Shown here: positions 8,877 through 17,144 of the stretch, one piece after another
How the letters are laid out: every line of letters begins with the position of its first letter
How positions within the stretch are numbered: position 1 is the stretch's first letter
Assembly (NCBI GenBank): GCA_019636345.1
Contig: JAHBXQ010000002.1
Span: 496,001-560,000 of the forward strand
Direction: 5' to 3'
DNA from: Pirellulales bacterium
GTDB lineage: Bacteria > Planctomycetota > Planctomycetia > Pirellulales > Lacipirellulaceae
DNA length: 64,000 bases
Program-made: the position numbers and the translations under genes
The notes under the pieces: generated by a model
Seen by the model: the letters and a program-made list of their open reading frames with translations, nothing else
Told to the model about the DNA's origin: nothing
Databases searched by the model: none

Positions 8877-8974
8877 TGCGCCGGCAAAGCCCACAATCGG
8901 CAGTATGAGCGGGTCCGTATCCGATCGGAGTCCGTGCCCGGTTTTGACCGATTCCGGCGCCGGTCGTCATCTTC

Positions 8975-9109
8975 TCACTTCTTTGTCGGGGGCGGGTTCT
9001 TCTTCGGCTTGCAAAGTCGGGATTTCTTGTCCGCCGTCGCGGGGCACTTCGCGCACTTGAACTTGCCGGGCCGGTCCCACTTGTGGGGTTTGTCCTCAAG
9101 GCAACTCAT
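8975..9109 (-). CDS. Small Lys/Cys-rich protein, function unknown
   Basis: This encodes 44 residues, too short for most gene callers. It starts MSCLEDKPHKWDRPGKFKC and has a CAKC pair plus further Cys and many Lys, ending KKNPPPTKK. The composition suggests a small metal- or nucleic-acid-binding protein. No ribosome site is obvious and the frame continues open upstream. The sharp Lys/Cys composition is unlike the Ala/Arg noise of shadow frames here, which argues for a real gene. It lies between the rhaA promoter region and the divergent endonuclease-family gene. Confidence 0.45.
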   Translation of the reverse strand: MSCLEDKPHKWDRPGKFKCAKCPATADKKSRLCKPKKNPPPTKK

Positions 9110-9352
9110 GGCGATGGGTCGGTCGGTTGCGATCGGCGGGAGATCAAGGAAACCGCAGAGCCTGCGACAGCCGGATGGGATGCGCGGTTCGCAGGGCGGG
9201 GGCCAACTTGGCGCGGCGGCGCCGTCCGACAGTGAACAAACGTCCCGGCGAAAAGGTCGCCGCGAACCTGCACTCAGGCGGCGGGTTCGGTTAAACTTGC
9301 ATTGTGCCCCCTTGCCGGGCCGCTGGCAATTTCCCTGACGAGGTCTCCCGTA

Positions 9353-10645
9353 ATGTCTTGCCTGACGAGCCGACTGCCGCGAATCCTGTTGATCGCTCTG
9401 ACGTTGTGCGGCGCCGGCCGCGCGCCGGCCGCCGAGGAAGCGGGGACCGCCGTCGCCGAGGCGCCGATCCACGCCGACGAGGGCCGGCCCCACATCGAGT
9501 GGCGCGACGCACGTCAGGTGATCGGCCAAGTCGCATTTGTCTACGGCAAGGTGGTTACGGCGCCGCAGGTGGGGCGGATCAACTTCATCAATTTCGATTC
9601 GAATCGCCCGGCCAAGTTCGCCGGCGTTATTTTCAACGATCACCGCGACAAGTTCCCCGAGTCGCTCAAGGACGCCTATGTCGGCAAGAACGTACGGATG
9701 CGCGGCATGGTCTCGACGTTCCAGGGGAATCCGCAAATCGTGCTCACCGACCCCGCGCAGCTGGAGGTCATCGACCTGCTGCCCGATCTCAAGCCGCTGA
9801 CCGACCGGCCCCAAGGTCCTAAAGAAGGCGAACTGGTGATCGGCGCCTACAACGTGCTCAACCTGTTCGACAACATCGACGACCCGTACCGCGACGACGA
9901 GGGGACCCCAACCAAGCCGCGGAGCGAGTTGACGGCGCTGGCCAAGTCGATCAAGGCGCTCAACGCCGACGTGCTGGCGCTCGAGGAAGTCGAGAACCGG
10001 TTCTACCTGGAACGGTTCGTCGAGGTCTTTTTGCCCGACATGGGCTACGACCACGTGGTCCATTTCGAGGGGAACGACAATCGCGGGATCGACGTTTGCT
10101 TGTTGTCGCGCGTCCCGGTGGGGGTCGTCAAGTCGCACCGGCACCTAGTGTTTCCGGGGGCTTCGGGCGAGCCGCGGCGGTTCTCGCGCGACGTACTGGT
10201 TGTGACGCTGCTGCCCGAGGGCGCCAACCCGATCGAGGCCTGGGTCGTCCACCTCAAGAGCAACGCCGGGGGGCGAGAATTCGCCGAACCGACGCGTCTG
10301 GCCGAAGCGAAGGCCCTGCGCGGGCTGATCGACGCGGAACTCGAGGCCCGTCCCGACAGCGAGTTCGTCATCCTGGGGGACTTCAACGACACCCCCGAGA
10401 GCGCCACGCTCCAGACGATCGTCGGCGAGGGGGAGACGGCCCTCTGGTCGGCGGCGACGGAACTCATGGACGAGAACCCGATCACCTACAACACCGGCGA
10501 GTACAAATCGATGATCGATTTTTTGCTCTGTTCGCCGGCGCTCGCCAAGCGGCACATTTCGGGCTCGACGCGAATCATCCCCGGCTCGCCGCAGGAGACC
10601 GGGTCCGACCACAACCCGATCGCGGCGACGTTCCGGCTGAAATGA
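9353..10645 (+). CDS. Secreted endonuclease/exonuclease/phosphatase-family protein with N-terminal OB-like domain
   Basis: This encodes 430 residues. Residues 1 to about 26 form a signal peptide (ILLIALTLCGAGRAPAA). Residues 50-135 resemble an OB-fold nucleic-acid-binding domain (VIGQVAFVYGKVV, GKNVRMRGMVS, IVLTDPAQLEVI). The remainder is an EEP domain with YNVLNLFD, LALEEVENR (metal-binding Glu), LGDFNDTPES and the terminal GSDHNPI. EEP enzymes cleave phosphodiesters. Together with the signal and OB domain this suggests an extracellular or periplasmic DNase/RNase. The start follows GAGG at a suitable distance. Confidence 0.84.
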   Translation: MSCLTSRLPRILLIALTLCGAGRAPAAEEAGTAVAEAPIHADEGRPHIEWRDARQVIGQVAFVYGKVVTAPQVGRINFINFDSNRPAKFAGVIFNDHRDKFPESLKDAYVGKNVRMRGMVSTFQGNPQIVLTDPAQLEVIDLLPDLKPLTDRPQGPKEGELVIGAYNVLNLFDNIDDPYRDDEGTPTKPRSELTALAKSIKALNADVLALEEVENRFYLERFVEVFLPDMGYDHVVHFEGNDNRGIDVCLLSRVPVGVVKSHRHLVFPGASGEPRRFSRDVLVVTLLPEGANPIEAWVVHLKSNAGGREFAEPTRLAEAKALRGLIDAELEARPDSEFVILGDFNDTPESATLQTIVGEGETALWSAATELMDENPITYNTGEYKSMIDFLLCSPALAKRHISGSTRIIPGSPQETGSDHNPIAATFRLK

Positions 10646-10739
10646 ACGCCGCTCTGCGGCCGATCGAGCTTGCAGAATTCAGGGCCGCGCCGTCAGAATC
10701 TTCGCGTCGACTCTACACCAGTCAGCACGCGGACCCGTC

Positions 10740-11894
10740 ATGGCGCGCAAAGGACGCAACGGACAGCGGAACAACCGGGCGCGAAAACCGCGCCGCCGGC
10801 TCGACCAATCGATTCATCCTCACACCCGCCCCGGCACGCTCATCGTGCCGATCGACGCCCAGCGCTCCACGCTCCGCGTCACCGCCTACGGCCCGCAGCA
10901 GCTGATCGACCGCCGCGACGCGTCGGTCGCCGACGTCGCGGAGCTTCTCGGCAAGCACCCGGTGACGTGGATCGACGCCACGGGGCTGGACAACGTCGAT
11001 CTCATCACGCACCTCGGCAAACTGCTCAATCTGCATCCGCTGTCGCTCGAAGATCTGGTGAGCGTCCCGCAGCGGTCGAAGGTCGACGTCTATCCCGAGC
11101 ACGTCTACTGGGTGACGCAGGTCCCCGGCTACCTGGAACGGTTGTCGACCGATCAAGTGAGCGTGTTCATCGGGCGGAACTTCCTGCTCTCGTGGCGCGA
11201 ACAGCCGGACAACACGTTCGATCTGGTGCGCAAACGACTCGAGGTCGCCGGCGGGGTGACGCGCTCGGCGGGGATCGACTATCTGATGTACGCCCTGCTC
11301 GACGCGGTGATCGACAGCTACTTCCCGGTGCTGGAACGCTTCGGCGATTCGCTCGACGAGTTCGACGATCGGGTCGAGGAGGGCCCCAGTCCACGGCTGT
11401 TGCAGCGCATTCACGACGTGCGCCGCGACGTCCGCCGGCTGCGACGGATCGTCTGGCCGCTCCGCGATGCGATCGACGAACTGATTCGCGAACAGGAATG
11501 GCTCGTCACCCGCGAGACCGAAATCCATCTTCGCGATTGTCACGACCACACGATCCAGGTCATCGACACCCTGGAGAACATCCGCGACGCCTGTTCCGAC
11601 CTGCGCGACTACTACGCCACGGCGATCAGCAATCGGACCAACGACATCATGAAGGTGCTCACCGTGATTGCGACGGTGTTCATGCCGCTGTCGTTCATCG
11701 CAGGGGTGTACGGAATGAACTTCGACACGAGCGCGTCGAAATGGAACATGCCGGAACTGGGCTGGCCGTTCGGGTATGCGCTGGCGTTGGGCTTGATGGG
11801 CGCCGTGGCCGGCGGGCAACTGATGTTCTTCCGCCACAAAGGCTGGCTCGGCCGTGGCTGGCGTCGCGACGACGAGGACGACGATCGGGATTGA
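10740..11894 (+). CDS. corA: Magnesium/cobalt transporter CorA
   Basis: This encodes 384 residues with a long cytoplasmic N-terminal domain and two C-terminal membrane helices (VLTVIATVFMPLSFIAGVYG, then FGYALALGLMGAVAGG). The CorA signature YGMNF follows the first helix and forms the selectivity loop. CorA pentamers import Mg2+ (also Co2+ or Ni2+) through the cytoplasmic membrane. The N-terminus is basic and low-complexity (RKGRNGQRNNRARKPRRR). It is single, and convergent with cinA 35 nt away. Confidence 0.94.
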   Translation: MARKGRNGQRNNRARKPRRRLDQSIHPHTRPGTLIVPIDAQRSTLRVTAYGPQQLIDRRDASVADVAELLGKHPVTWIDATGLDNVDLITHLGKLLNLHPLSLEDLVSVPQRSKVDVYPEHVYWVTQVPGYLERLSTDQVSVFIGRNFLLSWREQPDNTFDLVRKRLEVAGGVTRSAGIDYLMYALLDAVIDSYFPVLERFGDSLDEFDDRVEEGPSPRLLQRIHDVRRDVRRLRRIVWPLRDAIDELIREQEWLVTRETEIHLRDCHDHTIQVIDTLENIRDACSDLRDYYATAISNRTNDIMKVLTVIATVFMPLSFIAGVYGMNFDTSASKWNMPELGWPFGYALALGLMGAVAGGQLMFFRHKGWLGRGWRRDDEDDDRD

Positions 11895-11929
11895 ACGCAG
11901 GAGCTTGCTGCGGCCAGGGGGGCCGCCGA

Positions 11930-13195
11930 CTACTTCCACGCCTGCTCGGGATCCTGCTTCAAGAGCGCCAGCCGCACTGCGTTGAGGGCTTGCTTGCCGG
12001 CGCGGGGGCGCAGAATCGCGGGGTGCGACGCGCAGCCAAAGCGGAGCCGTCGCGTCCCGTCGACCGTCGCGATGGCGACGTGGAGCCGGGCGTCGGGGGA
12101 GTTCATGACCGCCGGGAACGCGGCGATCCCCAGCCCGAAATCGGCGCCGGTGCGGGCGCGAATCCCCTCGGCCAGCGCCGCTGCGACGGCGGGGGAATCG
12201 TCGGCTGCGGCGGCGGGCAATTCGGCTCCTGCAAGCGCCTCGGCCTGCGATTGCGATGCGATCGTGACGCCCCCCGCAAAGACCTCGACGCCGAGGGAGC
12301 GCCCCGCCCCGACCAGCCACTGGGCGACCAGCCCGTCGGTGGCCCGCTCGGCGACCGCGAGTGTGCGACCCTGCTCGGCGAGCAGCCGCGCGACCGCGTG
12401 CTCCAACTCGTCCTCTTCCTCGCCGAAAACGATCGCTCCCAGCGACTCGCGAATGATTGCGATGGTCGGCTCCATCGCCTCCCGACAAACCGCGTCCTCG
12501 GCGCCCGAGGCGGTGATCCGCAGCGTGATCGTGGCGTCGCTTACCGTGATGCCGACGGTCGGATCGCGCCCGCGGCGGATGAGATCGGGAAGCATCGCCT
12601 CGAGCGCGCTCTCGCCGACGCCGAAGCATTTGATCCGGCGATGCCGCGTCACATGCGGCGTCCCCAGAGCCGTGACGAGCGCGGGGCGCACCGACTCGGC
12701 CCACATCGGCTTCATCTCGGCCGGCACCCCCGGCAGGGCGAAGACGAGGCACGGCGGGCGGCCCGCCCGCTCCACCGTCACCGCGATTCCCGGGGCCGTG
12801 CCGTGCTCGTTGGGGATGGCCGACGCACCGGCGGGGAAGTCGGCCTGCACGGCATTCCGCTCGGGCATCTCGCGGCCCCGCTCGGCGAACAGCCGCCGGA
12901 TGTGCGCAAGGGACGCCTCGTCGCGAACCAGCCCGACGCCGACCGCCGCGGCGAGGGCCTCGCGAGTGAGGTCGTCGGCCGTGGGCCCCAAGCCGCCGGT
13001 GACGACGACCGCTTCGACCCGCTCGATCGCCGACCGAAACGCCGCGATATTGTCGGGCAGCCGGTCCCCGATCGTCGTGTGAAATGCGACCTCAATGCCG
13101 CATTCGGTGAGTTGCTCGGCCAGCCACTGGCTGTTCGTATCGAGCCGCTGCCCGGTGGTCAGTTCGTCGCCGATGGCTATCACTTCCGCGCGCAT
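11930..13195 (-). CDS. cinA: CinA-like protein: intact MoaB-like domain, degenerate C-terminal deamidase domain
   Basis: This encodes 421 residues. The N-terminal domain is typical CinA/MoaB-like: AEVIAIGDELTTGQRLDTNS, VVVTGGLGPTADDLT, LPGVPAEMKPMW. This domain hydrolyses ADP-ribose or similar nucleotides in characterised CinA. The C-terminal domain aligns in length with the NMN deamidase (PncC) domain, but its signatures are missing: the usual ESCTGG is ERATDG, and no YxNEAK or TGIAGP stretch is visible. NMN deamidase activity is therefore probably lost. It is monocistronic. Confidence 0.87.
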   Translation of the reverse strand: MRAEVIAIGDELTTGQRLDTNSQWLAEQLTECGIEVAFHTTIGDRLPDNIAAFRSAIERVEAVVVTGGLGPTADDLTREALAAAVGVGLVRDEASLAHIRRLFAERGREMPERNAVQADFPAGASAIPNEHGTAPGIAVTVERAGRPPCLVFALPGVPAEMKPMWAESVRPALVTALGTPHVTRHRRIKCFGVGESALEAMLPDLIRRGRDPTVGITVSDATITLRITASGAEDAVCREAMEPTIAIIRESLGAIVFGEEEDELEHAVARLLAEQGRTLAVAERATDGLVAQWLVGAGRSLGVEVFAGGVTIASQSQAEALAGAELPAAAADDSPAVAAALAEGIRARTGADFGLGIAAFPAVMNSPDARLHVAIATVDGTRRLRFGCASHPAILRPRAGKQALNAVRLALLKQDPEQAWK

Positions 13196-13286
13196 CGCAC
13201 GAGTGTGGCCTGCCGCGAGCGGTTTGGGAAGCGGGGGAAGGCTTTGCCGAATGACTCGGCGTTCTCTGTGCCCTCGAAATATTCGC

Positions 13287-13931
13287 CTACCGCACGAAGC
13301 TCACGCCCCAGCTCACATGGGGCGGTCCGGGCCGGCGGTGATAGTAGCCGCAGTGGGGACCCCAGTACGGGGGCGGGTAGGCTGCCGGGTAGTAATGCTC
13401 CTCGACGATCACCGGCGGACCGCCGGCGACGACCGGACCGGCCGCCGCAGGGCCGGGGCTGGACTGCATCGCCTGGATCACGTCGGTCGCCACGCCGTTG
13501 TTGTGCAGATAGATGACGTCCTGGGCGGAGAGGGGCCGAGCGACGCCGGACGTCCGGACGTAGTTCTGGATCAGCCGCGGGTCGACCCCCGAGCGAGTCA
13601 TCGCGATGACCTCGTCGGCGGTGGCGGCACCGGCGGAAACTTGTCGCCCCATCTGGGCGGCAATTTCGGCGCGGTTCTGGGCTTGGATGTCGTCGAGCGC
13701 AGCGCCGGTGAGCCCGCCGGTGACGGCCCCGAGCCCGGCGCCGATCAGCGCCCCGGCCCCGGCGTCGCCGACCGCGTTGCCGACCAGCGCCCCGGCGCCG
13801 GCCCCGGCCAGCGCGCCGACCCCGGCGCCCTTGTCGGCGTAGTACGGCGAGCGGCAACCAATCGTGGCGCACGCCGCCGCCACGTACACGAGCGACGGCC
13901 GACATCCGCCGCGCAGAGTTCGCAAGGTCAT
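13287..13931 (-). CDS. Glycine-zipper lipoprotein
   Basis: This encodes 214 residues. A signal sequence ends ATIGC (probable lipobox, Cys26), followed by a glycine zipper of GxxxG/AxxxG repeats (ADKGAGVGALAGAGAGALVG and on through GLTGAALDD). A SHOCT-like or short helical region follows (VIAMTRSGVDPRLIQNYV, DVIYLHNNGVATDVIQAMQ). The C-terminus is rich in Pro, Tyr and Gly. Glycine-zipper lipoproteins insert in or support the outer membrane. It is divergent from the trans-sulfuration genes. The exact role is unknown. Confidence 0.8.
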   Translation of the reverse strand: MTLRTLRGGCRPSLVYVAAACATIGCRSPYYADKGAGVGALAGAGAGALVGNAVGDAGAGALIGAGLGAVTGGLTGAALDDIQAQNRAEIAAQMGRQVSAGAATADEVIAMTRSGVDPRLIQNYVRTSGVARPLSAQDVIYLHNNGVATDVIQAMQSSPGPAAAGPVVAGGPPVIVEEHYYPAAYPPPYWGPHCGYYHRRPGPPHVSWGVSFVR

Positions 13932-14155
13932 GAGAATCTCGATCTGCCAGGACGTGGCGGAGAGTGCGGGGGCGGAAGGATCGCAGCGGCCATCCCCTGG
14001 GTCAAGATCGCCGTGGAGCAGGGCGGCGGCAGCTAGCACAACCGGCACATCCCGGAGGGTGAACCGCCGAGAACTCCTATGACGCCAGAAGTCGAAACAC
14101 CGCAGAGGGCTCCGGAGAGACGCCGGAGGAAGACGACTCCCACGGCGTGCATCTG

Positions 14156-14197
14156 CGACCCCAGCCACCCTTCAATTGGGCAAATGGTATCACGACC
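14156..14197. repeat. Dispersed palindromic repeat, copy A (right arm only)
   Basis: CGACCCCAGCCACCCTTCAA and the following CAAATGGTATCACGACC match the right arm of the full copies at 18163 and 50304. The left arm and the inner hairpin are absent. Confidence 0.75.
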
Positions 14198-14229
14198 GGC
14201 TTTGCCGGCCGCTTGCAGGGGGACGTTTC

Positions 14230-14330
14230 GCGGCGTACACTTGCAGTACCTCGGGATTTGTGGCCGCTTGCAGCCGACACTGCTAAAGAGCCGACGCTTG
14301 CGACGCACTCGCCTCCCGGCGACCGTCGCA
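14230..14330 (+). promoter_or_regulatory. Candidate structured RNA leader (possible SAM-type riboswitch, unproven)
   Basis: GCGGC (14230-14234) can pair with GCCGC (14263-14267). From inside that loop GCAGT (14243-14247) can pair with ACTGC (14279-14283), an H-type pseudoknot, followed by TAAAGAG. A second hairpin pairs TGCGACG (14299-14305) with CGTCGCA (14324-14330). The strings GATTTG, TTGCAGCC and GCTAAA are reminiscent of the SAM-II class as I remember it. The spacing does not match that class well, so this is only a candidate. Confidence 0.28.
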
Positions 14331-14356
14331 GCAACAACACGCATGCTTGCCAGCCA

Positions 14357-14390
14357 AGCCGCAGTCACCGGGTGATTGCGGCTGTTTGCG
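14357..14390 (+). terminator. Attenuator-like stem-loop in the leader of the trans-sulfuration genes
   Basis: AGCCGCAGTCA (14357-14367), loop CCGGG, TGATTGCGGCT (14373-14383) form an 11-bp stem, followed by GTTTGCGTTT. It lies 130 nt before the start codon and downstream of no plus-strand gene, which suits transcription attenuation rather than ordinary termination. Confidence 0.45.
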
Positions 14391-14515
14391 TTTCTGGAGG
14401 TCGCCGGACTCCCCCGGCCTCGTGCGGCGCAAGATCAGTCGCCACATGGACGCCCGCGACCAGCAGTGCGACGCGTCGTCGCCCCGCCGGTTGCGATTTG
14501 CCCCAAGGCCCAAGC

Positions 14516-15769
14516 ATGAGCACGCTCGACATGACCAGCCCGGCTTCCTCGCAGCAGCCCTCCGATTCGCGCCGCGGAGGCGAGCCGCTCGCTCCCGCGG
14601 AACTCAAGCCGGGGACGCTTGCCGTCCACGCGGGCGAGGCTCGGCAGAAGCCCGGCGACGCGATCACCGACCCGATGTTCTGCGCCTCGACCTACACGTT
14701 CGGGGACACGCAGGCCGTCATCGACTTCATCGAGGAGGAGCAGCCCCGCGAAGAGTACGGCCGTTACGGCAACCCGAGCGAACGAGTCGCCGAGCGCAAG
14801 CTCGCCGCGCTCGAAGGGGGCGAGGATGCGGTGCTCTACTCCAGCGGCATGGCGGCGATCGTCGGGGTGCTGATGGCCAAACTCAACGCCGGCGACGAGG
14901 TCATTTTCTTCGACGAGTGTTACCACCGCAGTCGCGAATTCTGCGGCAAGCACCTGTCGCGCTTCGGCGTGACGACTCGGCAGGTGAAGACGGGCGATTA
15001 CGACGCCATGGAGGCGGCGATCACTCCGGCGACGCGGATGCTCGTCAGCGAATCTCCCACAAACCCCCACTTGAGCTGCGTCGACCTAGCCAAGTTCGCC
15101 GAGATCGGTCGCCGCAACGGGGTCGAGACGCTCATCGACGCGACCCTCGCGACGCCGTTCAACCTGCGGCCAATCGAAGCCGGGGTCGACTACGTTCTCC
15201 ACTCGGCGACCAAATACCTCGGCGGTCACAACGACCTGCTCGCGGGGGTCGTCGTCGGCCGCAAGGAAGCGATGGACCCGGTCCGCAACCTGCGCGGGAT
15301 CATGGGCGCCGTGAACGGGCCGCAGAACGTCTACTTGCTGCTGCGCGGGCTCAAGACGTTCGAGCTGCGGATGCAGCGGCACAACGAAAACGGCATGCTG
15401 GTCGCCGAGTTTCTGGAGAGCCATCCCCGGGTCGAGCGGGTCTACTACCCGGGCCTCGCGTCGCACCCGTACCATGACGTCGCTCGCAAGACGATGCGCG
15501 GCTACGGCGGGTTGGTCACGTTCCTGATCAAGGACGCCGACTGGCGAGCCACGGCCGACGTGATCGACGCGGTGAAGATCCCGCGGATCGCCCCCAGCCT
15601 GGGGGGGGTCGAGTCGCTCATTGAGCAGCCGCTGGTGATGAGCTACTACAAGCTCACCCCCGAGGAGCGGGCCAAGTTCGGCATCCCCGACAACATGATC
15701 CGCCTCGCCTGCGGCATCGAGGACGGCGAAGACCTCGTGGCCGACCTGAGCCAGGCGCTCGATCGGTAG
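14516..15769 (+). CDS. Cystathionine gamma-synthase-like PLP enzyme
   Basis: This encodes 417 residues of the Cys/Met-metabolism PLP family. Landmarks are YGRYGNPSERVAE, LEGGEDAVLYSSGMAAI, ESPTNPHL, the Schiff-base lysine K233 in HSATKYLGGHNDLLAG, and SLGGVESLIEQP near the end. The text resembles plant-type cystathionine gamma-synthases, which join cysteine to an activated homoserine in methionine synthesis. An O-acetylhomoserine sulfhydrylase or gamma-lyase role is not excluded. The start is the ATG after the long leader. A second paralogue follows 143 nt later. Confidence 0.87.
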   Translation: MSTLDMTSPASSQQPSDSRRGGEPLAPAELKPGTLAVHAGEARQKPGDAITDPMFCASTYTFGDTQAVIDFIEEEQPREEYGRYGNPSERVAERKLAALEGGEDAVLYSSGMAAIVGVLMAKLNAGDEVIFFDECYHRSREFCGKHLSRFGVTTRQVKTGDYDAMEAAITPATRMLVSESPTNPHLSCVDLAKFAEIGRRNGVETLIDATLATPFNLRPIEAGVDYVLHSATKYLGGHNDLLAGVVVGRKEAMDPVRNLRGIMGAVNGPQNVYLLLRGLKTFELRMQRHNENGMLVAEFLESHPRVERVYYPGLASHPYHDVARKTMRGYGGLVTFLIKDADWRATADVIDAVKIPRIAPSLGGVESLIEQPLVMSYYKLTPEERAKFGIPDNMIRLACGIEDGEDLVADLSQALDR

Positions 15770-15912
15770 CGGATTTGTGGCCGGATCTTGGAACCGCGAA
15801 CGCGGCGAAAGACACGAAACGGAATCGGCTTGGCCGAACGGAACGGGCCAAGATGGGCGTTGGTGTTCACGACGGTTCGCGGTGTTCGCAGTTCCCCCTC
15901 CAAGAGTTCAAA

Positions 15913-17076
15913 ATGGAATTTCGAACGCGTGCGATTCACGTCGGCAACGAGCGCTGCCCCCGGACCGGGGCGGTCGTGGCGCCGTTGCATCTCGCGTCGA
16001 CATTCGTCCAGCCGGGCGCCGGGGAGTGGGGCGAATTCGATTACTCGCGTAGCGGCAATCCGACCCGCAAAGCCTTGGAAACCACGCTGGCCGACCTGGA
16101 AGGGGGCTGCGGGGCCCTCGCCTTCGCCAGCGGGATGGCGGCCACCCACTGCGTCATCGCCAGCCTCAAGACCGGCGACCACGTCGTCGCGGGGTCCGAC
16201 ATCTACGGCGGCACGTACCGACTGCTCCACAAGGTGACCAACCGCGCAGGAATCGACGTCACGCTCGCCGACTCGACCGACCTCGCCAAGCTCGAGGCGG
16301 CGATCACCCCGGCCACGAAGTTGGTGTGGATCGAGAGCCCCGGCAACCCGCGGATGACGATCACCGACGTCGCTGCATGCGCGGAACTTGCCCACCGCCG
16401 CGGCGCCTTGTTGGGAGTCGACAGCACGTTCGCCACCCCCGTGCTCACGCGACCGTTGGAACTGGGCGCCGACGTCGTGATGCACTCGGCCACCAAGTAC
16501 ATCGGCGGGCACAGCGACCTGCTGGGGGGAGCGCTCGTGGTCCGCGACCCGAAGCTGCGCGACGAGCTGTACTTCGTGCAGAACGCGACTGGCGGGGTCA
16601 TGGGGCCGCTCGAGGCGTTTCTCGCGTCGCGGGGGCTCAAAACGCTCGAACTGCGGGTCCGCGAACAATGCCGCACGGCGCAGCGGCTCGCCGTGTGGTT
16701 GGCAGCCCACCCGGGGGTCGAGCAGGTCCTCTACCCCGGCCTGCCCGACCACCCCGGCCACGCAATCGCCGCCCGGCAGATGGACGGCGGCTTCGGGGCG
16801 ATGATGACGTTCGTCGTTCGCGGCGATTTGTCCCGGGCGAAGAAGTTCGTCGAGTCGACTAAGCTGTTCCAATTGGCCGTCAGCCTGGGCGCCGTCGAGT
16901 CGCTTATCGAGCAACCCGCGAGCATGTCGCACGCCAGCTACGACGCCGCCGACCGGGCCAAGCACGGCATCGTCGACGGCATGGTGCGAATCTCCGTCGG
17001 GTTGGAAGCGTTCGAGGACCTGCGGGACGATTTGCAGGCGGCCTTCGACGCAATCGGCGGAGAGCGCCGCGCGTAA
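15913..17076 (+). CDS. Cystathionine gamma-lyase/synthase-like PLP enzyme
   Basis: This encodes 387 residues, a paralogue of the preceding gene. It has FDYSRSGNPTRKALE, GGCGALAFASGMAAT, GSDIYGGTYRL, ESPGNPRM and Schiff-base K195 in HSATKYIGGHSDLLGG, ending with SLGAVESLIEQPASMSHA. The YSRxGNPT and PASMSHA patterns are typical of bacterial MetB/MetC/gamma-lyase enzymes. Having two adjacent members suggests forward and reverse trans-sulfuration or two substrate preferences. Which enzyme does which cannot be decided from sequence alone. Confidence 0.87.
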   Translation: MEFRTRAIHVGNERCPRTGAVVAPLHLASTFVQPGAGEWGEFDYSRSGNPTRKALETTLADLEGGCGALAFASGMAATHCVIASLKTGDHVVAGSDIYGGTYRLLHKVTNRAGIDVTLADSTDLAKLEAAITPATKLVWIESPGNPRMTITDVAACAELAHRRGALLGVDSTFATPVLTRPLELGADVVMHSATKYIGGHSDLLGGALVVRDPKLRDELYFVQNATGGVMGPLEAFLASRGLKTLELRVREQCRTAQRLAVWLAAHPGVEQVLYPGLPDHPGHAIAARQMDGGFGAMMTFVVRGDLSRAKKFVESTKLFQLAVSLGAVESLIEQPASMSHASYDAADRAKHGIVDGMVRISVGLEAFEDLRDDLQAAFDAIGGERRA

Positions 17077-17144
17077 CGCCGATTTCTGCCGGTGACGTCG
17101 GCGTCGGCCGTGGTTCAAGCAACGACTCACTGGGAGCGATAGCG

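Larger units (their letters stand above)
13932..14515. promoter_or_regulatory. Divergent regulatory region with a partial dispersed repeat and a structured leader
   Basis: This 584-base gap contains three things: a right-arm copy of the dispersed repeat (14156-14197), a region able to form a pseudoknot-like fold (14230-14290) plus a hairpin (14299-14330), and a strong stem-loop (14357-14383) followed by a T-enriched stretch. All lie upstream of the gene at 14516, as expected of a long regulated leader. No coding sequence is convincing here. Confidence 0.5.

Noticed and set aside
10670-13516. 948-codon open frame on the plus strand
   Set aside because: It overlaps corA in another frame and is antisense to cinA. 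Its translation is Arg/Ala/Gly noise with no family motif.
13932-14515. A classical SAM-I riboswitch
   Set aside because: The characteristic SAM-I multi-helix core text was not found in the leader. Only weak SAM-II-like strings remain, reported as a candidate.
15785-15912. A short gene between the two PLP enzymes
   Set aside because: The open frame is simply the in-frame upstream extension of the second enzyme. It has no start with a ribosome site and no conserved text.
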